From positions 434,001-498,000 of the forward strand of contig CAVSZC010000001.1 in NCBI GenBank assembly GCA_963732365.1: a stretch of DNA of 64,000 bases. Reading direction: 5' to 3'. Positions within the stretch are counted from its first letter, which is position 1. The number at the start of each line of letters is the position of its first letter. The translations under genes were made by a program, and so were the position numbers. Of the stretch, positions 8,472-18,313 are shown piece after piece. The notes below the pieces were generated by a model, which saw nothing but the letters and a program-made list of their open reading frames with translations, ran no database searches and was not told where the DNA came from. The stretch comes from SR-FBR-E99 sp963732365 (GTDB lineage: Bacteria > Bacteroidota > Bacteroidia > Bacteroidales > VadinHA17).

Positions 8472-9161
8472 ATGAAACTGATAGTAATAGAAGGACTTGA
8501 TGGCGCAGGCAAATCGACGCAGATATCCCTGCTTAAAAGCTGGTTTACTGAAAGAAAACTTCAATACAGATATATTCATTTTCCCCGCACCGATGCCCCT
8601 TATTTCGGAGAGCTCATAGCCCGTTTCCTGAGGGGTGAATACGGTGACATCAGCCACGTCGATCCTTACCTTGTCGCAATGCTCTATGCGGGTGACAGGA
8701 AAGATGCCGCTCCCATGATTGAAGCGTGGCTTGAGGAGAAGTACTATGTAGTCCTTGACCGGTATACTTATTCAAATATCGCATATCAGTGCGCCAAAAT
8801 GAATTCAGCCGAAGATTCCGATAAACTGAGGGAATGGATCCTCAGACTTGAATTTGAGCATTTTGCGATTCCAAGACCTGACATCAACATTTTCCTTGAC
8901 GTCCCGTTCAGGTTCACCGAAGAGAAACTGCAGAATCACCGCCATGGTGATGACAGGGGTTACCTTCAGGGCAGCCGGGATATACATGAGAGCAATCTAG
9001 ATTTTCAGCGCAGGGTAAGAGAGGTATATCTCGATGTTGCCCGACACGATACCAGCCTTGACATAATAAGCTGCCATGGAGCCAATGCGACAATGATGTC
9101 ACCTGAAGATATTTTCAGCCTTATTATGGGCAAACTGAAAGAAAAGGAAATTATCAGATGA
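8472..9161 (+). CDS. tmk: Thymidylate kinase
   Basis: Phosphorylates dTMP to dTDP. 229 residues with the P-loop G-L-D-G-A-G-K-S-T at residues 8-16, the DRYTYSN block near 97 that binds dTMP, and the lid region HGDDRGYLQ near 160. Slightly longer than typical bacterial Tmk (about 210). Its last four bases overlap the start of the DoxX-fusion gene (ATGA), so these two genes are translationally coupled. Confidence 0.93.
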   Translation: MKLIVIEGLDGAGKSTQISLLKSWFTERKLQYRYIHFPRTDAPYFGELIARFLRGEYGDISHVDPYLVAMLYAGDRKDAAPMIEAWLEEKYYVVLDRYTYSNIAYQCAKMNSAEDSDKLREWILRLEFEHFAIPRPDINIFLDVPFRFTEEKLQNHRHGDDRGYLQGSRDIHESNLDFQRRVREVYLDVARHDTSLDIISCHGANATMMSPEDIFSLIMGKLKEKEIIR

Positions 9162-10387
9162 AGATACTTACCCAGACAGCAAGGATACTGACAGGGCTTC
9201 TCTTCCTCTTCTCGGGCTTCGTTAAGGGGATCGATCCCCTCGGCACGGCATTCAAATTCAGCGATTATTTCAAGGCATTCAGCATGCCATTTCTTGATGA
9301 CCTCTCTCTTCCTCTTGCAATGATCCTCTGCATGGTTGAGTTTGTGACAGGGATGATGCTTCTTACAGGATCATTTGTCAGGACAGCTTCCTGGGCTGCG
9401 GCGCTGATGATGGCCCTCTTCACCCCCCTGACACTTGTGCTGGCCATCTTTAATCCTGTATCAGACTGCGGCTGCTTCGGCGATGCCATCCACCTGACCA
9501 ACTGGCAGACATTTTTCAAGAATATCGTTCTTACTGTTATTGTGATCGTGGTATTTATCCGACGGGACGACAGAGAGGGGGTTCTGACCTTCAGGGGAGC
9601 CCTTGCGGCCACAGGGACAAGTGTGATTGCCTTCCTCCTTTTCATGTGGTACAACCTGGCATATCTGCCTGTTATTGACTTCCGGCCTTACAGGGTTGGA
9701 ACAAACCTTCCGGAGGCGATGTCTGTACCCCCGGGCGCCCCGGCAGACAAATACGATATCAGATTTATCTATGAGAAGGATGGCGTACAGAAGGAATTTA
9801 CCCTGAGCGATTACCCGGCAGATGATACTGCATGGAAATTCATAGATCAGAAATCTGTGCTTATCTCCGCGGGGTATGTGCCACCCCTCCATGACTTCAG
9901 GCTTGTAACAGAAAATGGCGTTGACATGACTGACCAAATTACAGGCAGCGGTGAGCATCTGCTTCTCATGGTGGCCCGCCGGCTTGAGAAAGCAGACAGG
10001 GAAGGGCTTCTGCAAGGCTACGACCTCGGACTATCCTTGCAGGATAAGGGAAAGGGTTTTTATATTGTCACAGCCACCCCGTTCGAAACAGCCGCAGAGA
10101 TCGCACCGGGATTCAGTCTGCTGTTTGCAGACGAGACAACCCTGAAGACAGTGATCAGGTCTGATCCGGGATTCCTGCTTCTGCACAACGGAACGGTGAT
10201 GGCGCAGTGGTCGGCTAAAAACCTTCCGGATAAAACAGAATTTGACGGTGATCTTAATGCACTTGCAGTCAGGACACTTACACGGAAGAAGAACATTCTG
10301 ACAATAATTTCATCTGTGCTTATTGTGTCACTATTTGTTGCGCTGTCTGCCAGATTCAGATTAACAGACAATAAATCAAATAAATAA
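9158..10387 (+). CDS. DoxX/MauE-type membrane protein with thioredoxin-like tail (BT_3928 family)
   Basis: 409 residues. The first 180 contain four hydrophobic helices with the DoxX/MauE pattern (LFLFSGFVKGIDP..., SDCGCFGDAIHL with a C-G-C motif as in MauE). A large soluble domain follows (about 190-375) with FTLSDYP, and another membrane helix near 380-398 closes the protein. Homologues are annotated as BT_3928 family, of unknown role; MauE-like proteins help disulfide or quinone-linked redox reactions. It sits between tmk and tpiA in one run of genes (4-bp overlap upstream, 11 bp downstream). Confidence 0.8.
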   Translation: MKILTQTARILTGLLFLFSGFVKGIDPLGTAFKFSDYFKAFSMPFLDDLSLPLAMILCMVEFVTGMMLLTGSFVRTASWAAALMMALFTPLTLVLAIFNPVSDCGCFGDAIHLTNWQTFFKNIVLTVIVIVVFIRRDDREGVLTFRGALAATGTSVIAFLLFMWYNLAYLPVIDFRPYRVGTNLPEAMSVPPGAPADKYDIRFIYEKDGVQKEFTLSDYPADDTAWKFIDQKSVLISAGYVPPLHDFRLVTENGVDMTDQITGSGEHLLLMVARRLEKADREGLLQGYDLGLSLQDKGKGFYIVTATPFETAAEIAPGFSLLFADETTLKTVIRSDPGFLLLHNGTVMAQWSAKNLPDKTEFDGDLNALAVRTLTRKKNILTIISSVLIVSLFVALSARFRLTDNKSNK

Positions 10388-10398
10388 ATGGCTTTATT

Positions 10399-11160
10399 AT
10401 GAGAAAGAAAATCGTTGCAGGCAACTGGAAAATGAACATGGATCTGAAGGAGGGGATTGCCCTCGCGAAAGATATTAACAGTCATTTTCTGGCTAATCCG
10501 CTGAAACACAATAATGAAGTAATACTCTGCGCCCCTTTTATCCATCTTGCATCTGTCAGCCCGGTGCTAACGGCATCAGGTCTGAGCGGAGGAGCACAAA
10601 ACTGCAATGATCATAAGTCAGGGGCCTATACTGGTGAGGTCTCAGCTGCAATGATACGGAGCACGGGTGCACTGAATGTCATACTGGGACATTCCGAACG
10701 GAGGACACTTTTCGGAGAAGATGACCCTCTCCTGGCTGCCAAGACAACCGAGGCTCTCAGAAACGGCCTCAGGGTAATCTTCTGCTGCGGTGAAGTGCTT
10801 GCCGAAAGAGAAAAGGGTATACATTTTGAGGTGGTAAAAAGGCATATGGAAAAGGGTCTGTTCATGCTTGAGCGCGATCAATTCAGCAAGTGCATCATAG
10901 CATATGAGCCTGTGTGGGCGATAGGAACCGGTGTCACAGCATCTCCTGCTCAGGCGCAGGAGATGCACCACTTCATCCGCGGCCTGGTGGAGCGTCATCA
11001 CGGCAAGGAGGCTGCTGAGGAGACCACCATCCTTTACGGAGGCAGTTGCAAGGCATCGAACGCAGCCGAGTTGTTCGCCAATGCCGATGTTGACGGCGGA
11101 CTCATAGGGGGCGCCTCGCTTGTGAAAGAAGAATTCTGTGCCATTGTAAGTGCTCTCTGA
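10399..11160 (+). CDS. tpiA: Triosephosphate isomerase
   Basis: Interconverts dihydroxyacetone phosphate and glyceraldehyde 3-phosphate. 253 residues, full length. Substrate-binding AGNWKMN is at the N-terminus (Asn9, Lys11), the catalytic histidine is in LGHSERR, and the catalytic glutamate in AYEPVWAIGTG; the phosphate loop LYGGS and GLIGGASL are intact. Last gene of the tmk-DoxX-tpiA run. Confidence 0.97.
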   Translation: MRKKIVAGNWKMNMDLKEGIALAKDINSHFLANPLKHNNEVILCAPFIHLASVSPVLTASGLSGGAQNCNDHKSGAYTGEVSAAMIRSTGALNVILGHSERRTLFGEDDPLLAAKTTEALRNGLRVIFCCGEVLAEREKGIHFEVVKRHMEKGLFMLERDQFSKCIIAYEPVWAIGTGVTASPAQAQEMHHFIRGLVERHHGKEAAEETTILYGGSCKASNAAELFANADVDGGLIGGASLVKEEFCAIVSAL

Positions 11161-11203
11161 ACAAACGTTGAACATGTAAAGGAGGCTGACAGAAAGAAGA
11201 ATA

Positions 11204-14200
11204 ATGAGACAGATCAGAAAGAGCATCATCACACTCACGGCACTGCTGTCACTGACGCTGGCGTCATCAGCACAGGTGACCAGACAGTTTTCGGGTGATA
11301 TCTCATTGTTCGCAGCCGAGCTGACCACTTTCATGGGAAGCTATGTCAGCCTTTCACAAAAAGCAGAAGTTGATCTTTTCTTAACTGTCTGGGACAGCAC
11401 TTTCTATTCCGACCCTGTAAAGGAGCGGATTGTGAATGTGGGAAGCCAGTTGAGGAGCAGAAACGTCAGACAGGCTCCCGGCTTCGTATTATATGTCCGT
11501 ACGCTCACAGCCTTCGCCTTAAGAGGCAGGAGCCAGGATGAAATATCAGGATGGCTTGCAGGCCTCAGTGAGGCAATCTTCAACCCGAGGTTCGCAAACG
11601 CTTCCATTGAGAAATATATAGAGGTTACCGGGCTGCTCATTACTGACAATATTATCTATTCTGCCGGAACAATGAAGTGGAAAGCCAAGGGTGGAACAGT
11701 TGAGTTTGTCCGTGACACAGTGTTCAAGGTTGATATCACAGGGGCAACCATGACCTGCTATCTTACCAAAGACAGCACTGAGATCTATGATTTTACCGGG
11801 ACCTATTACCCTGACCTGTTTTCACTGTACTGCCACAAAGGGCTTATAACATGGGAGAAGGCGGGATATGACCGCCAATCTGTAAACGCCTCAGTAACTG
11901 ACTTTAGTATCGATGTGACAAAGGGAGAATTCACCTGTGACTCATCGCTCCTGACGCACTCAACCTATTTCCGTGAACCGGTAAAAGGGATACTTACTGA
12001 CAGGGCCTCGCAGATATCATCACCTGAGAAGGCTACGGTACCTCGTTTTGAGACCTACGAAAACCGTTTCATCATTAGTGATATTTATGAAGGTGTTGAC
12101 TATGAGGGAGGACTCACTCTTGAGGGTGCACTTGTAAGGGGTACCGGCACAAGCTGGTTTCCGGCAGGGGTCAGGCTCTACAGGAATGACACACTGTACG
12201 TAAGCATTAAATCAAGGAATTTCCTCCTCTCTCAGAAGACGATCAACAGCAATGAGGCCTCTGCCACCCTCTATCTTGACAAAGACTCTGTGTTCCACAG
12301 TAACCTTGGCTTCTCATACAATACCTCCACACGTGAGGTAGGACTCTTCCGGACACCGAGCCCGGTTTCAAGAAGCCCCTATTATGATTCATATCATAAC
12401 CTGGATCTTTATTTTGAACATCTGTCATGGGATATGGATGACTCTTTCATAACGATGTCGAGGACCAGGGGCGCTTCCATCGGTGCCGCGAAGTTTGAAT
12501 CAGTATCGTTTTACAACGAAGCCAACTTCTACAGGCTTATGCGTCTCGATGACGTCCATCCTCTTTACCGCGTCAGAGACTACGCAAAGGTCTACGGCCT
12601 GGATGTCTTCCCGGTTGAAGGATTTGCCAAATGGATGAGGATGCCGGTCGAACAGGCTACGGCACTATGCATTGAACTGGCTAACAACGGCTTCCTCTTT
12701 TATGACAGAAATTATAATGAGGTCACCATCAAGAAGAAGCTGGATGACTACCTGGCCTCCTTTGCAAAAAAGAAGGACTATGACGCCATAACCATCAACA
12801 GTGAGGCAAGCGGTGCAGAAGAGAATGCGATATTAAATCTCCGCAATTATGATCTGAACCTCATGGGTGTCAGGGGAGTTTCGTTGAGTGACTCACAGAG
12901 GGTGGCAATAATACCCTACAAAGGAAGAATGGTTGTCGGCAGGAACCGGGCTATCTCTTTCGACGGCATTGTCAGGGCAGGGCTGTTTACAATCTACGGT
13001 AAGCAGTTTTCATTCAACTATGACACCTTTAACATTAAGCTGGCAAAGATTGATTCGATAAGGATGGCTGTGGAAACAAGTGAGCTGGATGCTTTCGGAA
13101 GACCACTGATCAAAGAGATCGATAACCTGATACAGCTTGGCACTGCCGAACTGTTTATTGATGACCCTAAGAACAAGTCGGGACTGAAGAGTCTGCAGCA
13201 ATATCCAATAATAAACGCAGTCACTAACTCATACATATTCTATGACCGCATACCCGGTCTGGAAGGTGTCTATCCCAAGGAGGATTTCTTTTTCAAAATC
13301 GATCCGTTCACCTATACCAATATTGACCATTACTCCAATGAGGAGGTGGCACTGGCCGGCGAATTTTTCGGCAGCGGCATCACAGAGCCTATGAGACAGA
13401 CACTTACGGTACAGCCCGACACTTCTCTTGGCTTTTCAATGACAATCGTTCCGGAGGGGATACCCATATATGCAGGAAAAGGTATCCTTTACGATCATCT
13501 GAGCATGAGCAATACAGGGCTTATTGGCAGCGGCAGGATTGATCATCTCACAGCCACAGCGGTGGCAGATACTTTCAGATTCTACCCTGATTCGATGATC
13601 ACCCGGGCAATGAGTTTTACAATGGCTGAAGATACATTGCTTCGATTTCCGGTGCTGAGTTCGGCGGCAGTTGATATCCAATGGCTTACAAAGCCTGATG
13701 AATGGTACGCTGTTAACAGCCCGGACAAAGACTTCAGCATGTTCGCCAACGGCACTACCATGGACGGCACCCTTATACTAAGGCCCGAAGGGCTGGACGG
13801 CAAGGGTGAGGTGAATATGTCTGATTCACGTATCACCTCCGGAACATTCAGCTTCGGAACAAACACCATCAGCGCAGACACATCAGACTACTATCTCAAA
13901 GCAATCACGGGAAGCGGCTACGGTTTCGTGGCGACCAACGCAAACACTCATGTCAACTTTGCAGAACAACGCTCACTCTTCAGGCTGAACACAGACTCTT
14001 CCCTCGTCATGTTTCCGGAGATGGAATATATCTCGAAGATGACGAACTTTGAATACGACATAGAGAACAAGGTCCTTGACATGTGGCAGAGAGGCAGAGA
14101 CTCCACTACACTGATGTCAGCCGCACAGTTGCTCAAAGTGCCTCCCGGCATGGAGGAGAAGCCTACTTTCCTCTCAACCAACAATATGAAGGACACGCTG

Positions 14201-15697
14201 AAGTTTCAGTCAGGTACTGCCTCATACTTCCTCAGAGATGAATATATCAGGGTTCAGGGTGTCAACTACATCCCTGTTGCCGACGCGCTCATACAACCGG
14301 GTGGAGGAGTTTTGTATATCGAAAAGAGAGCCAGGATCAGAGAGACCGACAGTGCCATTGTGGCTGTCAACAACCGGCATCTGATCCACTCAGCAAGGCT
14401 GAACATTGAGAGCAGCGCAAATTATTACGGGACAGGCAGCTACGACTACATAGACGAGACAGGGATGCCTCAGGTCATTAACTTCTCGGAGATACGGGTT
14501 GACACAATGGCCACCAAAGCACAGGGATATATCCCTGAATCACAGATTTTTATGTTAAGCCCTGCATTTACATTCACGGGTGATGTTTCCCTCCGTTCAG
14601 CTGACAGTAACCTGAAGTTTACAGGGGCAGCCGGAATAGTAACCAATTGCAAAAATATCAATAACAGTCCGGTAAAATTCAGTGCTGCAATTGATCCCAA
14701 AAATATACTTATACCCATTGATGAAAAACCCAGAGACATCAATGACGATCTTTTGTTCTCAGGCTCATTCATCACCCTTGATTCTTCAGGCGTCTACAGC
14801 ACGTTCCTCTCAGAGAGAAAGTCATGGAGCGACAACCCGCTGGTGACGGCCAGCGGATTCCTGTTCCACGATAAGGGAGCAGGCAAGTACCGGATAGCAA
14901 CGCTTAAGAAGCTGTCAGACCTGAGCATGGAAGGCAACATGGTCACTTTTGACAAGAACTTCTGTGTCCTCGGCAGCGAAGGGAAAATAAGTTTCGGAGC
15001 TGACTATAACCTGCTGAAGCTGAACAGTGCCGGCCATGTGGTCCATAACACCGAGTCTTCTGAGGTAACAATCCAGTCAATTCTTGGCTTTTCGTTCTTC
15101 TTCAGTACCGACGCTTTGAGGCTGATGGCTGACGACATTCGCATGGTGCCTACCCTGCGCCCGGTCAACCTGGCATCGGAATTTAATACGAAGGCCATGC
15201 GCGACCTTATCGGTGCCGAGGCCGCAAAAGCGGTTGGTGAGGAACTGCAGCTTTTCGGCGTGGCTCGCACGCTGCCAAAGGAACTCAGTTTTCAGCTGAT
15301 GCTGAACGATGTGAACCTGAAGTGGAATCAGAACTCAATGTCATTCATATCAGAAGGGAAGATCGGTATCGGCTTTATAGGCGACCAGCCACTGAACATC
15401 TATGTTGACGGATATGTTGAGCTTCAGAGGAAGAGGTCAGGAGACCTGCTGGATATTTACCTGAAAGCCAATAATAATACATGGTACTGGTTCTCCTATT
15501 TCAGGGGGGTGCTGATGAGTTACTCATCCAACTCCACATATAATGACCTTCTGACAAATATGAAGGAGAAGGACAGAAAAGATCCCAAAGCTAACTCAAG
15601 GGTTCCGTATGAGTTTATGATAGGTCTTCCTGACAGGCTCAGCAGGTTCCTGCGCCGGATGGAGGGCGGAGGCGCAATTGATGAGTTCGGTCAGTAA
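11204..15697 (+). CDS. Very large exported protein of unknown function (1497 aa)
   Basis: 1497 residues with a signal peptide ending near ASSAQ (1-23). The remainder is dominated by short beta-strand-like segments and many repeated Asp-Ser/Thr turns (for example DSSLVMFPEMEYISKMTNFEYD, VHFAEQ-like and DVNLKWNQN); no enzyme signature, Cys pairs or membrane helices were seen. The pattern of successive sheet segments recalls beta-helical or OstA/AsmA-like bridges, but I cannot assign a family. The C-terminus is soluble (GLPDRLSRFLRRMEGG) and is not an obvious Por or barrel terminal signal. I recall proteins of this size and composition being conserved as hypothetical in Bacteroidales. Its stop overlaps the convergent phosphoesterase stop by 7 bp. 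Confidence 0.8.
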   Translation: MRQIRKSIITLTALLSLTLASSAQVTRQFSGDISLFAAELTTFMGSYVSLSQKAEVDLFLTVWDSTFYSDPVKERIVNVGSQLRSRNVRQAPGFVLYVRTLTAFALRGRSQDEISGWLAGLSEAIFNPRFANASIEKYIEVTGLLITDNIIYSAGTMKWKAKGGTVEFVRDTVFKVDITGATMTCYLTKDSTEIYDFTGTYYPDLFSLYCHKGLITWEKAGYDRQSVNASVTDFSIDVTKGEFTCDSSLLTHSTYFREPVKGILTDRASQISSPEKATVPRFETYENRFIISDIYEGVDYEGGLTLEGALVRGTGTSWFPAGVRLYRNDTLYVSIKSRNFLLSQKTINSNEASATLYLDKDSVFHSNLGFSYNTSTREVGLFRTPSPVSRSPYYDSYHNLDLYFEHLSWDMDDSFITMSRTRGASIGAAKFESVSFYNEANFYRLMRLDDVHPLYRVRDYAKVYGLDVFPVEGFAKWMRMPVEQATALCIELANNGFLFYDRNYNEVTIKKKLDDYLASFAKKKDYDAITINSEASGAEENAILNLRNYDLNLMGVRGVSLSDSQRVAIIPYKGRMVVGRNRAISFDGIVRAGLFTIYGKQFSFNYDTFNIKLAKIDSIRMAVETSELDAFGRPLIKEIDNLIQLGTAELFIDDPKNKSGLKSLQQYPIINAVTNSYIFYDRIPGLEGVYPKEDFFFKIDPFTYTNIDHYSNEEVALAGEFFGSGITEPMRQTLTVQPDTSLGFSMTIVPEGIPIYAGKGILYDHLSMSNTGLIGSGRIDHLTATAVADTFRFYPDSMITRAMSFTMAEDTLLRFPVLSSAAVDIQWLTKPDEWYAVNSPDKDFSMFANGTTMDGTLILRPEGLDGKGEVNMSDSRITSGTFSFGTNTISADTSDYYLKAITGSGYGFVATNANTHVNFAEQRSLFRLNTDSSLVMFPEMEYISKMTNFEYDIENKVLDMWQRGRDSTTLMSAAQLLKVPPGMEEKPTFLSTNNMKDTLKFQSGTASYFLRDEYIRVQGVNYIPVADALIQPGGGVLYIEKRARIRETDSAIVAVNNRHLIHSARLNIESSANYYGTGSYDYIDETGMPQVINFSEIRVDTMATKAQGYIPESQIFMLSPAFTFTGDVSLRSADSNLKFTGAAGIVTNCKNINNSPVKFSAAIDPKNILIPIDEKPRDINDDLLFSGSFITLDSSGVYSTFLSERKSWSDNPLVTASGFLFHDKGAGKYRIATLKKLSDLSMEGNMVTFDKNFCVLGSEGKISFGADYNLLKLNSAGHVVHNTESSEVTIQSILGFSFFFSTDALRLMADDIRMVPTLRPVNLASEFNTKAMRDLIGAEAAKAVGEELQLFGVARTLPKELSFQLMLNDVNLKWNQNSMSFISEGKIGIGFIGDQPLNIYVDGYVELQRKRSGDLLDIYLKANNNTWYWFSYFRGVLMSYSSNSTYNDLLTNMKEKDRKDPKANSRVPYEFMIGLPDRLSRFLRRMEGGGAIDEFGQ

Positions 15698-16200
15698 TCA
15701 TAACTGTCACCCCTCTTCCTGAATTCAATCACTTCCATATCGCTTATCTTCCCTGCCTCGACGGAGAACCGGAGAAGAGTCATCACCCTGTGCAGCCCCT
15801 GACGCCCAGCAGCACCTGGATTGATACAGAGCAGATCATGCTTCCTGTCGTAAATTACCCTCACGATGTGTGAGTGGCCGCACACAAAGATCTCAGGTTT
15901 GTACTCCCTTATCAGCTCAAGCGACCGCGGTGAATAACGGCCGGGATAACCACCAATATGTACCATAAGAACTCTCTTCCCTCCTGCCGTGAAACTGATG
16001 AACTCCTTTGTCGCACTTCTTACCCTGAAATCATCACAGTTACCCCATACAGCCTTCACCGGCCTGAACGATTCAAGCTCAGTGATGACATCGATATTGC
16101 CCGCATCACCTGCATGCCATATCTCGTCAACATCTGCAAAATGCTTGTATACAGCAGGATCAACCCACCCGTGCGTATCAGAAATTACACCAATTCTCAT
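15691..16200 (-). CDS. YfcE/MJ0936-type metallophosphoesterase
   Basis: 169 residues, the normal size for this small calcineurin-like phosphodiesterase family. All metal-binding motifs are visible: D-T-H at residues 8-10, GDAG near 32, GNCD near 54, a His near 80 and G-H-S-H near 107, with NPGAAGRQG at the end. Substrate unknown; relatives hydrolyse cyclic or bis-p-nitrophenyl phosphodiesters. Divergent from rsmE. Confidence 0.9.
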   Translation of the reverse strand: MRIGVISDTHGWVDPAVYKHFADVDEIWHAGDAGNIDVITELESFRPVKAVWGNCDDFRVRSATKEFISFTAGGKRVLMVHIGGYPGRYSPRSLELIREYKPEIFVCGHSHIVRVIYDRKHDLLCINPGAAGRQGLHRVMTLLRFSVEAGKISDMEVIEFRKRGDSYDY

Positions 16201-16261
16201 ATTGATGAAGCGTAATAATGTGAATGCTAAATTCTATAAATTTGAGCAAAGTAATTCGATC

Positions 16262-16966
16262 ATGCAGTTATTTTATACAACTGACATTTCAGGAACCGCT
16301 GCAACCTTCAGCCGCGAGGAGTCAGGTCATTGCCTCAGGGTCCTCCGGATGCGCAAGGGTGACAGCCTGGTATTCACTGACGGGAAGGGAACTTTTTTTG
16401 AAGGAGTCATTGCAGTTGATGATCCCGCAGCAATGAAGGCGACCATAACCGGAGAGAGGAAGGAGGAGGGGAAGCGTCAATACAAACTTCATATGGCCAT
16501 CTCTCCCCTGAAAAATGAAGACAGAATTGAGTGGTTCATCGAAAAAGCCGTTGAGATCGGAATTGATGAAATCACACCTCTGATATGCAGCCGCAGTGAA
16601 AAGAAAAGAATCAGGAAGGAGAGACTTGAGAGTATCATACTGTCGGCGATGAAACAATCAGTCAAGGCCTCTCTTCCCGTATTGAACGAACCTGTGATGT
16701 TCAGCGAAATGGTTAAAAGAGAATTCGGTTGCCGGAAACTTATCGCAACCTGTGACCGGGTGTTTGAACGCAAAGCCATAACCGATGCGTTTGCACCTGC
16801 TGAAGATCTACTTATTCTTGCAGGCCCTGAGGGTGACTTCACGAGTGAGGAGGTCATCTCAGCCATGGAGGCCGGTTTCGTTGCCGTTCACCTCGGTTGC
16901 AGCAGGCTGAGAACAGAAACAGCAGGCGTTGCCGCCTGCTGCTCAGTCTATCTTGCCAATATCTGA
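16262..16966 (+). CDS. rsmE: 16S rRNA (uracil1498-N3)-methyltransferase
   Basis: SPOUT-class methyltransferase that modifies U1498 of 16S rRNA. From the ATG at 16262 it has 234 residues (an open frame continues upstream but has no matching family sequence). Seen: N-terminal PUA-like domain with HCLRVLRMRKGD, then the SPOUT knot motifs EKAVEIGIDEI, ILAGPEGDFTSEE and LGCSRLRTETAGVAA, all characteristic of RsmE. Confidence 0.95.
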   Translation: MQLFYTTDISGTAATFSREESGHCLRVLRMRKGDSLVFTDGKGTFFEGVIAVDDPAAMKATITGERKEEGKRQYKLHMAISPLKNEDRIEWFIEKAVEIGIDEITPLICSRSEKKRIRKERLESIILSAMKQSVKASLPVLNEPVMFSEMVKREFGCRKLIATCDRVFERKAITDAFAPAEDLLILAGPEGDFTSEEVISAMEAGFVAVHLGCSRLRTETAGVAACCSVYLANI

Positions 16967-16972
16967 CCCTCA

Positions 16973-17194
16973 CTATCCGACAACGAAGTCAAATACACTT
17001 GTAAGAGCCTTGGCCTTAACATTGTAAAATTCTGTGTATTTACACTTCTCACAAACAAGTGCAGTATACCTGGCTGCCTGTATATCAAATAATTGAGTAA
17101 ACAGATTATAGGCAACTCTTATCTCTGTGACTTTGCACTTCCTGCTCCCGCACTTGGGACAGGTGTACTTAAGCATAGGATATTCATTTTTCAT
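16973..17194 (-). CDS. Small zinc-ribbon protein
   Basis: 73 residues from the ATG at 17194. Two Cys pairs, YTCPKCGS near the N-terminus and LVCEKCKY near 50, form a zinc ribbon; the C-terminus FYNVKAKALTSVFDFVVG is hydrophobic. A longer open frame upstream only reads through the Arc gene. Start overlaps the Arc-type gene by 11 bp. Last gene of an SPFH-Arc-zinc-ribbon operon that recurs in Bacteroidota. Function unknown. Confidence 0.8.
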   Translation of the reverse strand: MKNEYPMLKYTCPKCGSRKCKVTEIRVAYNLFTQLFDIQAARYTALVCEKCKYTEFYNVKAKALTSVFDFVVG

Positions 17195-17369
17195 CTTTTC
17201 CTTCTTTTCTGTTTTCTTTCTTTGCCTGTAATCTTCCCGACCTGCGCAGTGCCTGGTCAAGTATCCACTCAATCTGACCGTTGGTGCTGCGAAACTCATC
17301 AGAGGCCCATTTCTCGATGGCACTCAGCTTGCCGGGATCAATCCGTATGACAAAGGACTTCTTCTGCAT
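17184..17369 (-). CDS. Arc-type ribbon-helix-helix DNA-binding protein
   Basis: 61 residues. The N-terminus KSFVIRIDPGKLSAIEKWA fits the beta-strand plus helix of Arc/MetJ repressors, followed by a helix (NGQIEWILDQALRR) and a highly charged tail. It is 2 bp downstream of the SPFH gene and overlaps the next gene, so it is a member of the same operon. It may regulate this operon; no operator was identified. Confidence 0.8.
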   Translation of the reverse strand: MQKKSFVIRIDPGKLSAIEKWASDEFRSTNGQIEWILDQALRRSGRLQAKKENRKEGKDEK

Positions 17370-17371
17370 GA

Positions 17372-18226
17372 CTACTGATGAAGCGTTCCGGCATTGATGA
17401 CAGGATTCGCATCCTTGTCACCGCACAGCACCACCATTAAGTTGCTCACCATTGCAGCCTTTTTCTCCTCGTCAAGCTCAATGATACCCTTTTCCGAAAG
17501 TTGCTCGAGAGCCATCTCGACCATTGACACTGCTCCCTCGACAATCTTGAACCGTGCAGCCACTACGGCTGTGGCCTGCTGACGGCGAAGCATCGCACCG
17601 GCGATCTCTTCTGCGTAGGCGATGTAGTTTATCCTTGCCTCGATCACATAGATGCCGGCAATATTCAGTCTCTCACGAATCTCCCTCTCGAGTTCATCAT
17701 TAACTTCTTCTCCCCCGCTGCGAAGGGTCAGCTTGTCATCATGACCTTCCCAGTTGTCATAAGGATAGAGCCCTGCCAGCTTGCGAAGCGCAGCATCACT
17801 CTGAACAAGCACAAAATGTTCATAGTTGTCAACATCAAAAGCTGCCTTATAGGTGTTATCAACCTTCCAGACAAGTACCAGCCCTATCTTGATAGGGTTC
17901 CCGTTCTTGTCGTTCACCTTGATAGGCTCGCTGTCAAAGTTTCTCGCACGGAGAGAAATCTTCTTCCTTACATAGAAGGGTAACGCCCACCAGAATCCGT
18001 TAGTCTTCACGGTGCCCCTGTAAGCCCCGAAGAGAACCATCACCATTGATTCATTGGGATTGACCACCATTAATCCGGGCAGGATAAGGAAGGTGATAAC
18101 GATCAGAATCGCACCCAGCCAGAATACCTCATTTATGAATGAGAATACCATGGCTGTTGCCACCAGAATACCTAACAGCAGGAAGAGATATCCCGATGCA
18201 GCATTGAATTTCTTTTCTTCTTTCAT
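17372..18226 (-). CDS. SPFH/Band 7 (stomatin-like) membrane protein
   Basis: 284 residues with two closely spaced N-terminal membrane helices (about 10-55) and a Band 7 domain from about 55 (NPNESMVMVLFGAYRGTVKTNGFWWALPF, IKVNDKNGNPIKIGLVLVWKV, YIAYAEEIAGAMLRRQQA) followed by a coiled helix. Related proteins scaffold membrane microdomains. First gene of a three-gene operon with the Arc and zinc-ribbon proteins. Confidence 0.92.
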   Translation of the reverse strand: MKEEKKFNAASGYLFLLLGILVATAMVFSFINEVFWLGAILIVITFLILPGLMVVNPNESMVMVLFGAYRGTVKTNGFWWALPFYVRKKISLRARNFDSEPIKVNDKNGNPIKIGLVLVWKVDNTYKAAFDVDNYEHFVLVQSDAALRKLAGLYPYDNWEGHDDKLTLRSGGEEVNDELEREIRERLNIAGIYVIEARINYIAYAEEIAGAMLRRQQATAVVAARFKIVEGAVSMVEMALEQLSEKGIIELDEEKKAAMVSNLMVVLCGDKDANPVINAGTLHQ

Positions 18227-18313
18227 GATTTATGATATTATTATGATATCACAAAGATATTACTTTAAATCACAAAAGTCAAGGAAAATCGAAAAAAAAT
18301 TTACATTTGGGTC

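Noticed and set aside
15989..16261. Longer RsmE start upstream of 16262
   Set aside because: The extra 91 residues lie over the divergent phosphoesterase gene and show no family similarity.
18302..18309. TACATTTG as a promoter for the methyltransferase gene
   Set aside because: It is only 5 bp from the ATG and has no -33 partner, so it may be chance.
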